Origin: Fodinicola acaciae
GTDB taxonomy: Bacteria > Actinomycetota > Actinomycetes > Mycobacteriales > HKI-0501
DNA length: 64,000 nt
Direction of reading: 5' to 3'
NCBI RefSeq assembly: GCF_010993745.1
Contig: NZ_WOTN01000001.1
Location: forward strand, 1,119,235-1,183,234
Made by a program: the position numbers and the translations under genes. The notes under the pieces are model-generated. The model was not told the DNA's origin, ran no database searches, and saw only the letters and a program-made list of their open reading frames with translations. This document shows, in pieces, positions 9,697 to 18,694 of this stretch. How positions within the stretch are numbered: the stretch's first letter is position 1; each line of letters begins with the position of its first letter.

Positions 9697-10218
9697 TCAA
9701 CGATTCCTCAACGCTGGCGGTGTATCCGCTTGCCAGGCCACGACATCTCGGGACGCCAGCAACAGGATGGCCGCCACGCTCAGGCAGCCGGCGGCAAGGA
9801 AGCAGAGGCAGACCGCGGCGCCGCTCCAGTCGAAATACCGCAGGTTGAAGGCGGTGTTCACGACGAAGAACGCGAACCGGCTGGCGCCTTCCCAGACCGC
9901 CGCACCGAGTACGGCGAACTGCGCGACCCGCAGCCACACACCGCGCCGGACGATGACAGTGGCGAGTACGCCGAACGCGACCGCCTGCAGCAGCGCGAGG
10001 CCGATGGCCACGCCATAGCTCGCCACCGACTGGTAGAGACCGCTCGTGACGCGCCGTGTCACGACCAGTCCGATCCCCGCGACGAGATCGAGCAGGATCA
10101 CCGCGGCCAGCAGGACCGCCGCGACAGCCAGCAGCCATCGCAGCGTGGTGATCGCACGTGGCCGCTGTGGCGCGGTGCGCTGGGGGAGAACGCCAGGTAT
10201 GTCGTAGTCGGGGTGCAT
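9697..10218 (-). CDS. Four-helix integral membrane protein of unknown function
   Basis: 173 residues. The ATG at 10218 has GGAGAA eight bases upstream, whereas longer in-frame starts run into the next gene and are rejected. After a short polar N-terminus (MHPDYDIPG) there are about four transmembrane helices covering residues 25-165, with no charged active site. It sits between two AfsR/SARP genes, divergent from the one on the + strand with under 100 bases between them, so it may be that regulator's target or partner. I recognise no family. Confidence 0.65.
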   Translation of the reverse strand: MHPDYDIPGVLPQRTAPQRPRAITTLRWLLAVAAVLLAAVILLDLVAGIGLVVTRRVTSGLYQSVASYGVAIGLALLQAVAFGVLATVIVRRGVWLRVAQFAVLGAAVWEGASRFAFFVVNTAFNLRYFDWSGAAVCLCFLAAGCLSVAAILLLASRDVVAWQADTPPALRNR

Positions 10219-10312
10219 GAAGGTGCTTCTCCGTCTTTCGCCGGGGCTGACGTGCGCGAGTGTGGGATGGTGCTGTTGAAGGTTCGTTGTCGTCGGCGTG
10301 AACGGTGGTGGC

Positions 10313-13072
10313 ATGCGGTTCGGCGTGCTCGGTCCGCCGGAGGTGTCGAAGCGGACCGGACCGATACGCCTCACGCCAAAGCTGCGCGCACTGCTGGCGG
10401 CACTGCTGACCAGGCCAAACGCGACGGTGCCGGCAGGCGAGCTGATCGACGCGGTGTGGAGCGGCGCGCCGCCGCCGTCGGCCTCGGACAGCCTGCGCAT
10501 CTACGTCCACCAGCTGCGCCGAGCGCTCGGCGACGCCGACCGGATCGTCCGTACGCCGACCGGCTTTCGCCTGGTCGTAGGCACCGGCGAGCTGGACGCC
10601 GCCGGCTTCGAGGAGCTGGTGGAGGCGGCCAAGGCGAGCGGCGACCTCGCGGACCGCGCGCGGTTGCTCGCCGACGCGCTTCGTGACTGGCGTGGACCGG
10701 CCTTCGCCGGACTGGCGGATCTGCCGGTCGTCCGCGAGGAGGCGGCGCGGCTGGACGACCTGCGCCAGACCGCCGCGGCCGACCGGATCGACGCCGAGCT
10801 GACGCGCGGCCGGCACGCGGCCGTCGTCGCCGAGGTCGCCGGTCTGGTCGAGCAGCATCCGTACGCCGAGCGGCTGCGCGGCCAGCTGATGCTCGCGCTC
10901 TACCGGCTCGGCCGGTCGGCCGAAGCGCTCGAGGTCTTCCGTGCCGACTGGCAGCTGCTGGCCGTCGATCTCGGCCAGCAACCCGGTGCCGCGCTGCGCG
11001 AGTTGGAGCACGCGATCCTGACCAACGATCCGGCGCTGGATCCGGAGCCGGCGCGGACCGTGCCGCGTGAGCTGCCGCCAGACCTCGCCACCTTCACCGG
11101 CCGGGTCGCCGAGTCGCGATGGATCACGCGCGCGCTGGAAAGACATCCAGTGGTGGCGATCTCCGGTCCTGGTGGCGCGGGCAAGTCGACGCTGGCGATC
11201 CACACCGCGCACCAGATCGCCGGCCGGTTTCCGGACGGCCAGCTGTACGTCGACCTGCACGGCTCGACGCCGGACGTACGACCGCTGGAGCCGGCCGAGG
11301 TGCTGGCGCGGTTTCTCCGGTCGCTGGGGCTGCCGGCCGGTTCGGTGCCAGCCGGCGAGGTCGAGGCAGGCGCGCTTTTTCGCAGCCTCACGCACAACCT
11401 GCGGCTGCTGGTCGTGCTGGACAACGCGTATGACACGGCTCAGGTGCGGCCGCTGCTGCCTGGCGGTGCGACCTGCGCGGTCCTCGTGACTGGGCGCCGC
11501 GCGCTGACCTCACTGGACGCGGCGACACACCAGCTCGACGCGCTCGACCACACCGAAGCGGCGGCTTTGCTGAGCCGGATCGCCGGCGCCGGCCGGCTGG
11601 CCGCCGATCCAGCCGCGGCCGACGAGGTCGTACGGCTCTGCGGCCGGCTGCCGCTGGCGATCGGCATCGCCGCCGCGCGGCTGGTGACGCGGCCACGCTG
11701 GACGGTCCGTACGTTGGTGGACCGGCTCGCGGTCGAGGACCGCCGGCTGTCCGAGCTGGCGGCGGACGACCGGAGCGTACGCACCAGCTTCGCGGTCAGC
11801 TACGCCGACCTCGCGACACCGGCGGCCGCGCGGATGTTCCGGCTGCTCGGACTTCTCGACGGCGTGGACGTGTCGGTGCCTGTGGCGGCGGCCATCGCGG
11901 ACGTGCCGGTCGACCGTGCCGAGACGCTGCTGGATGAGCTGGTCGACGTGCAGCTCGCCACCACCTCGCACACCCGTCGTTACCGGCTGCACGACCTGCT
12001 TCGGCTGTTCGCGAGGGAACGCGCGGCGGCCGAGGAATCCGCCCACGAGCGGACCGAGGCACGGCTTCGGGCGATGCACTGCTATGTCGGCTCGGCAACG
12101 TCGGGGTTGCGCACGATCATGCCGGCGTACGAGTGGCGGCTGCGCGTCGCGCCGGTCGACAAACCGCGGCATGCCGGCGTACGGCTGAGCACCGCGGCTG
12201 AGGTGACCGCGTGGTTGGCGGCCGAGCGCGAAAACCTGCTGGTCACCGCCGGTCGGGCGGTGCGCGACGATCCCGAGTTGGTGATGAACCTGGCGGCACC
12301 GCTCAGCCTGCTGCTGGAATATCGCGGCCGGTGGCGCGACCACCTGTCGCTCGCCGAGCTGACCCGGCGTGCCGCCGAGCAGACCGGCGATCCGTTGCAT
12401 GGCGCACTGGCCGGCAACGACCTCGGTTGGTCGCTGATGACACTCGGCCGGATCGAGGAGTCGTTGGGACCGTTGGAAAACGCCGTACGTGCGTGGCGGC
12501 GCGGCGGAAACGGTGACGGCGAGGCACTTTCGTTGCACGGCCTCGGTGCCGCGCACCGGTTGCTCGGCCGGCAGGAGAAGGCGTTGGCCATCCTGCGCGA
12601 AGCCGTCGCGGTCGCGCGGCGATGCGGGAACATCGCTCGCGCCGCGTCCTGCCTGACGACGATCGGCTTGACATACCAGTCGGTCGGTGCGTACGAGCAG
12701 GCGGTGCGCACGCACACCGAAGCCGTTGCGCTGTCCGGCAAATGTGGCATCTGGATCAACGAGGTGATGACCCTCGGCGGCCTCGCCGAGGTGCGCCGGC
12801 TGACCGGCGATCCGGCGCGCGCCGCCGAGATTTTCCAGCAGGCACTGGAAACCGGCCGCGCCAGCGGTTATCGCGGCACCTACTGGGAAGCCGAGCATCT
12901 GTGGGGACTCGGCCGCGCTCGGCACGACCAGGGCCTGGACGGCGCCGAATGCTGGCGCGCCGCCGCGCGTATCCTGTGCGATCTCGGCCTGATCCAGGCG
13001 TCCGAGCGCGCGGCGATCGACCGCGGCGACCATCCCGACACGCCGATGGTGATCGCCGAACGACTGGCCTGA
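10313..13072 (+). CDS. AfsR/SARP-family transcriptional regulator with NB-ARC and TPR domains
   Basis: 919 residues. The ATG gives MRFGVLGPPEV, aligning with MQFNVLGPFEA of the first AfsR-like protein. A GTG five codons upstream is an alternative. Order: winged helix (1-90), BTAD (95-245), P-loop SGPGGAGKST at about 283 opening an NB-ARC ATPase, then a TPR array (residues 600-900) containing G-x(2)-L-G-W and G-x(3)-A-L type helices. It is a member of the SARP group that controls specialised metabolism. The two copies are clearly homologous but divergent, so not a recent duplication. Either could bind the TTAGCG direct repeats at 21389 and 26190. Confidence 0.9.
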   Translation: MRFGVLGPPEVSKRTGPIRLTPKLRALLAALLTRPNATVPAGELIDAVWSGAPPPSASDSLRIYVHQLRRALGDADRIVRTPTGFRLVVGTGELDAAGFEELVEAAKASGDLADRARLLADALRDWRGPAFAGLADLPVVREEAARLDDLRQTAAADRIDAELTRGRHAAVVAEVAGLVEQHPYAERLRGQLMLALYRLGRSAEALEVFRADWQLLAVDLGQQPGAALRELEHAILTNDPALDPEPARTVPRELPPDLATFTGRVAESRWITRALERHPVVAISGPGGAGKSTLAIHTAHQIAGRFPDGQLYVDLHGSTPDVRPLEPAEVLARFLRSLGLPAGSVPAGEVEAGALFRSLTHNLRLLVVLDNAYDTAQVRPLLPGGATCAVLVTGRRALTSLDAATHQLDALDHTEAAALLSRIAGAGRLAADPAAADEVVRLCGRLPLAIGIAAARLVTRPRWTVRTLVDRLAVEDRRLSELAADDRSVRTSFAVSYADLATPAAARMFRLLGLLDGVDVSVPVAAAIADVPVDRAETLLDELVDVQLATTSHTRRYRLHDLLRLFARERAAAEESAHERTEARLRAMHCYVGSATSGLRTIMPAYEWRLRVAPVDKPRHAGVRLSTAAEVTAWLAAERENLLVTAGRAVRDDPELVMNLAAPLSLLLEYRGRWRDHLSLAELTRRAAEQTGDPLHGALAGNDLGWSLMTLGRIEESLGPLENAVRAWRRGGNGDGEALSLHGLGAAHRLLGRQEKALAILREAVAVARRCGNIARAASCLTTIGLTYQSVGAYEQAVRTHTEAVALSGKCGIWINEVMTLGGLAEVRRLTGDPARAAEIFQQALETGRASGYRGTYWEAEHLWGLGRARHDQGLDGAECWRAAARILCDLGLIQASERAAIDRGDHPDTPMVIAERLA

Positions 13073-13079
13073 TCAGGCC
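13066..13079 (+). terminator. Perfect palindrome at the end of the AfsR-like gene
   Basis: GGCCTGATCAGGCC is self-complementary and includes the TGA stop. A 5-bp stem with a GATC loop would form in RNA, followed by GCGGTTTT. A weak intrinsic terminator is possible. Confidence 0.35.
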
Positions 13080-13230
13080 GCGGTTTTGCGCTGTAGCCGC
13101 TGGCCGACTCGCCGTACGCGCACGGCGATCGCAGAATGAGTCGACACCAGGAGCGTGTCGGTTGTGGCTGGCGGCTAGGCTGTCGGCCTTCGGCCCGACA
13201 CGCCCGTCTTTGTTGACAGCAAAGCAAAAG

Positions 13231-13246
13231 GTAAGGAGTCCTTTAC
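13231..13246 (+). promoter_or_regulatory. Hairpin enclosing the permease ribosome-binding site
   Basis: GTAAGG-AGT-CCTTTAC pairs with one bulged T and contains the AAGGAG Shine-Dalgarno of the permease, whose ATG is at 13250. Such a structure could dampen or regulate initiation. The stem is short, so the effect may be small. Confidence 0.35.
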
Positions 13247-13249
13247 GCG

Positions 13250-14695
13250 ATGGCGCAACGCGCGGAAGACACCGGCAAGCTGGGATACCAGTCCAGGACC
13301 GACCTGACGGTATTCGAGGACGAGGGATACAAGAAGGGCCTGGGCAACCGCCAGGTGCAGATGATCGCCATCGGCGGGGCGATCGGCAGCGGGCTCTTCC
13401 TCGGCGCCGGCGGCCGGCTGCACAGCGCCGGTCCCGCGTTGATGCTGGTGTACGCATTGGCCGGTGCCATCGCGTTTCTGGTCGTGCGGGCCATGGGGGA
13501 GATGGTCATGCACCGGCCGACCTCCGGCTCCTTCGTGTCATACTCTCGCGAGTTCATCGGCGAGAAGGCGGCCTATTTCGCCGGCTGGATGTATTTCCTC
13601 AACTGGGCCTGCAGCGGCATGGGCGACGTGACCGCCGCCGCCGTATACGTCAAGTTTTTCGCGCCGGACGTTCCACAGTGGATCCCGGCGCTGATCGCGC
13701 TCGGCGTGGTGCTCGCGGTGAACCTGGTGTCGGTGAAGGTGTTCGGCGAACTGGAGTTCTGGTTTGCCGCCATCAAGGTCGCCGCGCTGGTCGTCTTCAT
13801 GCTGATCGCGATCGTCACGCTGGTCATGCGGGTCAAGGTCGGCGGCTACACGACCGGTCCGCAGCTGATCTTCGAGCACGGCGGCTTCTTCCCGGCCGGT
13901 TTCCTCGCCGTGCTGATGATCCTGCAGGGTGTGGTGTTCGCGTACGCCGGCGTGGAGATGGTCGGCGTGGCCGCCGGCGAGACCGACAACCCGCGGCGCG
14001 TCATTCCGAAGGCGGTCAACTCGGTCGGCTGGCGGATCGCCGTTTTCTACGTCGGTTCGGTGCTGCTGCTGGTCATGCTCCTGCCGTCGTTCATCTACAA
14101 GGCCGGCGAAAGCCCGTTCGTCACATTGCTGTCCAAGATCGGCGTGCCGGGCGCCGCCGCGATCATGAACCTGGTGGTGCTGACCGCCGCGCTGTCCAGC
14201 GTCAACTCCGGCCTCTACACCACCGGCCGCGTGCTGCGTTCGCTGGCGTTCAACGGATCGGCGCCGCGGCTGCTGTCGCGGATGAGCAGGACCGGCGTGC
14301 CGTACGCCGGCATCCTGCTCACCGCCACGATCTATCTGGTCGGTGTCGTGCTCAACGCGTTTCTTCCGCACGACGCCTTCGAAATCGTCACCGAGCTGTC
14401 CGCGGTCGGCATCATCGGCATGTGGTCGATGATCATGATCGCGCACCTGGCGATGCAACGCGCGGTGGACCGCGGCGACATCGTCCGGCCCGACTTCCGG
14501 CTGCCGGGTGCGCCCTACACCAACTACGTGACCCTCGGGTTTCTCTTTCTGGTGCTGGTGATGACCTGGTTCAACGGAAGCACCGGCAAGATCGTCGTCT
14601 ATTGCATTCCGTTGATCGTGGTCGCCTTGGTCGTCGGCTGGTTCGCCGTACGTGGCAATGTCGAACGGATCCGGCACCACGGCTTCGGCAAATAG
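13250..14695 (+). CDS. APC-superfamily amino-acid permease (AnsP/GabP/LysP type)
   Basis: 481 residues with about 12 transmembrane helices. The N-terminus has the amino-acid transporter signature GNRQVQMIAIGGAIGSGLFL with the unwound helix-1 Gly motif that contacts the substrate carboxylate. YEKGL-like EGYKKGLGNR precedes it, and PTSGSF follows helix 2. Overall it is closest in appearance to proton-coupled L-asparagine/GABA permeases. Substrate cannot be fixed from sequence. Monocistronic, convergent with the glucosidase gene 5 bases away. Upstream there is a 177-base leader with a hairpin over the ribosome-binding site. Confidence 0.9.
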   Translation: MAQRAEDTGKLGYQSRTDLTVFEDEGYKKGLGNRQVQMIAIGGAIGSGLFLGAGGRLHSAGPALMLVYALAGAIAFLVVRAMGEMVMHRPTSGSFVSYSREFIGEKAAYFAGWMYFLNWACSGMGDVTAAAVYVKFFAPDVPQWIPALIALGVVLAVNLVSVKVFGELEFWFAAIKVAALVVFMLIAIVTLVMRVKVGGYTTGPQLIFEHGGFFPAGFLAVLMILQGVVFAYAGVEMVGVAAGETDNPRRVIPKAVNSVGWRIAVFYVGSVLLLVMLLPSFIYKAGESPFVTLLSKIGVPGAAAIMNLVVLTAALSSVNSGLYTTGRVLRSLAFNGSAPRLLSRMSRTGVPYAGILLTATIYLVGVVLNAFLPHDAFEIVTELSAVGIIGMWSMIMIAHLAMQRAVDRGDIVRPDFRLPGAPYTNYVTLGFLFLVLVMTWFNGSTGKIVVYCIPLIVVALVVGWFAVRGNVERIRHHGFGK

Positions 14696-14700
14696 CCGCA

Positions 14701-16326
14701 CTAGCGCACGACGACCCAGGCCGTGGTGTTCGCCGGCAGTTTGCCGTCATCAAGCGGGCCGCTGGTGACGGCAACCTCGCCGGCCGGGAGCTCGATGGCG
14801 TCCGGGCCGAAGTTGGTCACCGAGTGCCAGCCGTTTGGCCGGACAAAATGCAAAACCGTGTCGGTCGCGTCCGACCACTCCAGCTTTTCGTCTGCCCGCA
14901 ACGAATGCCGCAACCGCAACGCCTCGCGATAGAACGCCAGCGTCGAGTCCGGGTCGCGGTCCTCGGCCTCCACTGACGACTCGGCAAACCACGCCGGCTG
15001 CGGCAGGTGCGCCGATCCCGCGCCGAACCCGTATGACGGGCCGCCGGTCGTCCACGGCAGCGGCACGCGGCAGCCGTCCCGGCCTTTCTCCTCGCCTTCC
15101 GAGCGCAGGAAGGTCGGGTCCTGCAGCGCCTCTGCCGGCAGGTCGGCGACCTCGTGCAGGCCGAGCTCCTCGCCCTGGTAGAGATACGCCGAGCCCGGCA
15201 GTGCGAGCATCAGCAGGGTCGCGGCGCGTGCGCGGCGCAGACCGAGCTCGCGGTCGAGCGGCGGCTGGGTGCCGCCGGACAGCAGCCAGGCGTTTTCGTC
15301 GGTGTCGCGTGGCAGGCCATAGCGACTCGGATGGCGTACGACGTCGTGGTTGGAGAAGACCCAGGTCGACGAGGTGCCGGCGGTCGCGGCCTGCGCGAGG
15401 TTGGCGGTGATGATCTCGCGGAACTCGGCGGCGTCGAAGTTTGCCTTCAACAGGTCGAAGTTGAAGGCCTGGCCAAGACCTTCCGGGCTCGCGTAGCGGG
15501 CTCGGCGCTCGGCTGTGGAGACCCACGCCTCGGCGACGGCCGTACGCGGCGGGTCGTACTCGTCGAAGATCTTGCGCCACTCGCGATAGATCTCGTGCAC
15601 CTCGTCCCGGTCCCACAGCCGCGACGATCCGTTCATCAGATCGGCCGAGTCGGCGATGTCGTCCGGCAGTGGATCAGGAAGGTCTTTGGCGAGGCCGTTG
15701 GCCACGTCGACGCGATAGCCGTCAACGCCGCGGTCCGACCAGAACCGCAGTGTGGTCAGGAAATCGTCGCGCACCTCGCGGTTTTTCCAGTTGAAGTCGG
15801 GTTGTTCCGGCGCGAACAGATGCAGGTACCACTGGCCGTCCTCGACGCGCTGCCAGGCCGGACCGCCGAAGACCGACTTCCAGTCGGTCGGCGGCCGCGA
15901 GCCGTCCGCACCGCGGCCGTCGCGGAAGATGTAACGGTCGCGCGCCGGTGAGCCCTTCGGTGCTTTCAGCGCCTCCTGAAACCACACGTGCCGGTTGGAG
16001 GAGTGGTTGGGGACGATGTCGACGATCACCCTGATGCCGGCGGCGTGCAGGGCGGCGACCATCTCGTCGAAGTCGGCCAGCGTGCCGAGCTTCGGGTCGA
16101 CATCGCGATAGTCGTCCACGTCGTAGCCTCCGTCGGCCAGCGCGGACGGATAGAACGGGCTGAGCCAGACCGCGTCGACGCCGAGCGCCGCCAGATACGG
16201 CACCCGGGAGGTGACACCGGCGAGGTCACCGATGCCGTCGCCGCCAGAGTCAGCGAAACTGCGCGGATAGATCTGGTAGACGGCCGCCTGCCGCCACCAG
16301 TCGGGATCGTGCTGGAGAGGAGACAC
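14701..16326 (-). CDS. GH13 alpha-glucosidase / oligo-1,6-glucosidase
   Basis: 541 residues from a GTG preceded by GGAG. The family signatures are present: opening YQIYPRSFADSGGDGIGDL, VPNHSS, the nucleophile Asp in DGYRVDVA (about residue 204), the acid/base Glu in VAEAW (about 265) and the transition-state Asp in SNHDVV (about 326). Length and the QIYPRSF motif put it with cytoplasmic GH13 alpha-glucosidases acting on maltose or isomaltose oligosaccharides. No signal peptide is seen. It is divergent from a ROK regulator across an AT-rich inverted repeat, so it is probably derepressed by its sugar substrate or product. No sugar ABC transporter lies beside it. Confidence 0.93.
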   Translation of the reverse strand: MSPLQHDPDWWRQAAVYQIYPRSFADSGGDGIGDLAGVTSRVPYLAALGVDAVWLSPFYPSALADGGYDVDDYRDVDPKLGTLADFDEMVAALHAAGIRVIVDIVPNHSSNRHVWFQEALKAPKGSPARDRYIFRDGRGADGSRPPTDWKSVFGGPAWQRVEDGQWYLHLFAPEQPDFNWKNREVRDDFLTTLRFWSDRGVDGYRVDVANGLAKDLPDPLPDDIADSADLMNGSSRLWDRDEVHEIYREWRKIFDEYDPPRTAVAEAWVSTAERRARYASPEGLGQAFNFDLLKANFDAAEFREIITANLAQAATAGTSSTWVFSNHDVVRHPSRYGLPRDTDENAWLLSGGTQPPLDRELGLRRARAATLLMLALPGSAYLYQGEELGLHEVADLPAEALQDPTFLRSEGEEKGRDGCRVPLPWTTGGPSYGFGAGSAHLPQPAWFAESSVEAEDRDPDSTLAFYREALRLRHSLRADEKLEWSDATDTVLHFVRPNGWHSVTNFGPDAIELPAGEVAVTSGPLDDGKLPANTTAWVVVR

Positions 16327-16334
16327 GACGCTCC

Positions 16335-16371
16335 TTTAATATAGGCTGTATATTTAATCCCTCGATAAAAT
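16335..16371. promoter_or_regulatory. Divergent promoter with ROK-type inverted-repeat operator
   Basis: TTTAATATA (16335-16343) and TATATTTAA (16349-16357) form an inverted repeat with a 5-base spacer and one mismatch per arm. Eight bases further on, TAAAAT (16366-16371) fits a -10 box for the + strand ROK gene, putting the operator over its -35 region. The AT-richness is striking against the surrounding GC-rich DNA. The ROK protein is the likely repressor of both its own gene and the glucosidase. Confidence 0.65.
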
Positions 16372-16406
16372 CATCGGTCGAAACCGCCGGGAAATCAAGG
16401 GGTCCG

Positions 16407-17558
16407 ATGCCACAGTTGATCCGCCAGGTGAACGCGCGCCGCGTGCTCGGCGCGCTGGCCGGCGGCGCCCCGCTGACGAGTACGGAACTGGTCGACGCGA
16501 CCGGCCTGACGCGCGCGACCGTGCACGCCGTCTGCCAGGACCTGATCGAGCAGGGATGGGTGCTGGAGCTGGAAAACCAGCGCTCCAGCAAGGGCCGGCC
16601 GTCGCGCCGGTTCCAGTTCAACGAGCGCGCCGGCTATGTGCTCGGCATCGATGTCGGCGCGGCCAAGACGACCGTGCTGTTGGCCGACCTGCACGGCGAC
16701 ACGGTGGCCAGATCCGGCCTGCCGTTCTCCGACCTGCTGATGCCGTCGGACGAGCGGGTCGACACGATCGACCGCGCGGTGCGGCAGGCGATGGACACTG
16801 CCGGTGTCGGCGCGAAGCAGATCCTCGCGGTCACCGCCGGCGTGCCGGCCCCGGTCGACCGCGCCGGCAAGGTCACCACGACCGACCGCTTTTGGGGGAT
16901 CTTCGACATCGGCCTGAGCGGTGCGCTCACCCGGCGCTATGGCTGGAGCGTACAACTGGAAAACGACGCCAACCTCGCCGCGCTCGGTGAGCGGTGGCGC
17001 GGCGTGGCGCGCGGTGTGGACGACCTGATCGTGCTGATCGCCGGCGAACGCGTCGGTGCCGGCTGCGTCGAGTCCGGCCGGTTGTTGCACGGCCGGCAGG
17101 GTGGCGTCGGCGAGATGGCCTATCTCAAACAGGTACGCGGCGTCGGCAGTGCCGAGGGGATCGCCGCGCTGGCGAGACAGTGGGGTGCCGAGGCGATCGC
17201 CGACAGTCCGCTGCTGACCGCGTACGCGGACGCGGACCCCTCGGCGGTCACCTCGGAGATGGTCTTCGCCGCCGCGGCCAACGGCGACACCGCGGCGCGC
17301 GCCGTGCTCGCGAGGATCGCCAGCCGGATGGCCAGGATCGTCGCGAGCCTCGGCGATCTCCTGAACCCCGAGCTCGTCGTGCTCGCCGGCGCGGTCGCCG
17401 ACTCCGTCGGTGCGCTGCTGGCCGACATCGAGGCGCAGCTGCCGACTTACACGTACACACCACCGCGGCTGGCCGCCTCGATGCTTGGTGACATCGTGGT
17501 CGCCACCGGCGCCGTACGGCACGCTCTGGACTGCGTCGAGGCCAACCGGTTGTCCTGA
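16407..17558 (+). CDS. ROK-family transcriptional repressor
   Basis: 383 residues. Residues 5-70 form an N-terminal winged helix (LTSTELVDATGLTRATVHAV is the recognition region), followed by a ROK sugar-kinase-like domain with the phosphate-binding GIDVGAAKTTV. The position usually reading GEIGH plus the CxCGxxGC zinc site is here GEMAYL with no Cys cluster, so the metal site and probably kinase activity are lost, fitting a pure regulator. Divergent from the GH13 glucosidase, whose expression it likely represses until sugar binds. Ends 2 bases from the convergent E2 gene. Confidence 0.9.
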   Translation: MPQLIRQVNARRVLGALAGGAPLTSTELVDATGLTRATVHAVCQDLIEQGWVLELENQRSSKGRPSRRFQFNERAGYVLGIDVGAAKTTVLLADLHGDTVARSGLPFSDLLMPSDERVDTIDRAVRQAMDTAGVGAKQILAVTAGVPAPVDRAGKVTTTDRFWGIFDIGLSGALTRRYGWSVQLENDANLAALGERWRGVARGVDDLIVLIAGERVGAGCVESGRLLHGRQGGVGEMAYLKQVRGVGSAEGIAALARQWGAEAIADSPLLTAYADADPSAVTSEMVFAAAANGDTAARAVLARIASRMARIVASLGDLLNPELVVLAGAVADSVGALLADIEAQLPTYTYTPPRLAASMLGDIVVATGAVRHALDCVEANRLS

Positions 17559-17560
17559 AG

Positions 17561-18694
17561 TCAGAGGTCGCCGAGCGCGGTCACCGGGTTTTCCAGGCAG
17601 TCAGCCACAAACCGCAGAAAGCCGCCGGCCGTGCCGCCATCGCAGACCCGGTGGTCGAAGGCCAGCGTCAGCTCGCACACCTTGCGTACGGCCAAAACTG
17701 CCTCCACGGCCCATGGCCGGTCGATGATCCGGCCGATGCCGAGGATCGCGGCTTCCGGATGGTTGATGATGGCGGCCGAGCCGTCGACGCCGAACAGGCC
17801 GTAATTGTTCACCGTGAACGTGCCACCGGTCAGGTCCGGCGGCGCCAGCGTGCCGTCGCGAGCCGCCGACGTACGCGCGGCGATCGCGGCCGACAGTTCG
17901 CGCGTCGACAGCGTGGCCGCGTCGCGTACGACCGGCACGACCAGACCGCGGTCGGTCTGCGCGGCGAAACCGAGGTGGATCCGTTTCAGGCGTACGATCT
18001 CGTCGCCGTCGACCCGGGAGTTGAGCTCGGGAAACCGCTGCAGACCGGCGACGGTGAACCGCGCGACCAGGCCGAGCAAACTCACCGGACGGTCCGGCCG
18101 CGCCGCGTTCAACGCGGCACGAGCCGCCACCAGCTCGGTCGCGTCCACGTCGACCCAGACGGTCGCCTCGGGGATGTCGCGGCGAGACCTGGTGAGCTTG
18201 TCGGCGACGGCTTTTCGCAGCGGCACTCTGATGTCGTCGGAGGTGCCGAGTGCGCTTTCCACGTCGGCGCGCCGGATGATTCCGCCGGGTCCGGTGCCCG
18301 CGACGCTCGCCAGGTCGACACCGTTGTCAGCGGCCATTTTCCGGACCAGCGGCGAGATGACAGGTGGCACTGACTGTCGAAGCCGCCGCCGGCGCGTGGT
18401 CGTGCTGGTGCCATATCCGACGAGTACGTTGCCGCTGGTTTCGACTCCGGGCTCGTCGAAACCGCCGCCGATGCCGAGCAACGCGGCGCCAACCTGCAGC
18501 GTCTGTCCCTCCTCGGCATGCAACGCGGTGACCACGCCGGCGTACGGGCTCGGCACCTCGACCACGGCTTTTGCCGTCTCCACCTCGACAACCGGCTGGT
18601 CGACGGTGACGACGTCGCCTTCCTTGACGAGCCAGCCGACGATCGCCGCCTCGGTCAGGCCTTCGCCGAGATCCGGCAGCAGGAAGTCAGGCAC
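17561..18694 (-). CDS. bkdC: Dihydrolipoamide acyltransferase (E2) of a branched-chain 2-oxoacid dehydrogenase
   Basis: 377 residues, GTG start overlapping the E1beta gene by 8 bases. Residues 1-80 are a single lipoyl domain with the lipoylated Lys in ETAKAVVEV. A peripheral-subunit-binding domain (VRKMAADNGVDLASVAGTGPGG) lies around 115-150, and the catalytic CAT domain ends with the HxxxD motif FDHRVCDGG near residue 345. The enzyme transfers the acyl group from lipoate to CoA, cytoplasmic complex. With E1alpha and E1beta alongside and an Lrp regulator divergent, a branched-chain complex supplying branched fatty-acid or polyketide starters is favoured over pyruvate dehydrogenase. E3 is not encoded here. 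Confidence 0.88.
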   Translation of the reverse strand: MPDFLLPDLGEGLTEAAIVGWLVKEGDVVTVDQPVVEVETAKAVVEVPSPYAGVVTALHAEEGQTLQVGAALLGIGGGFDEPGVETSGNVLVGYGTSTTTRRRRLRQSVPPVISPLVRKMAADNGVDLASVAGTGPGGIIRRADVESALGTSDDIRVPLRKAVADKLTRSRRDIPEATVWVDVDATELVAARAALNAARPDRPVSLLGLVARFTVAGLQRFPELNSRVDGDEIVRLKRIHLGFAAQTDRGLVVPVVRDAATLSTRELSAAIAARTSAARDGTLAPPDLTGGTFTVNNYGLFGVDGSAAIINHPEAAILGIGRIIDRPWAVEAVLAVRKVCELTLAFDHRVCDGGTAGGFLRFVADCLENPVTALGDL

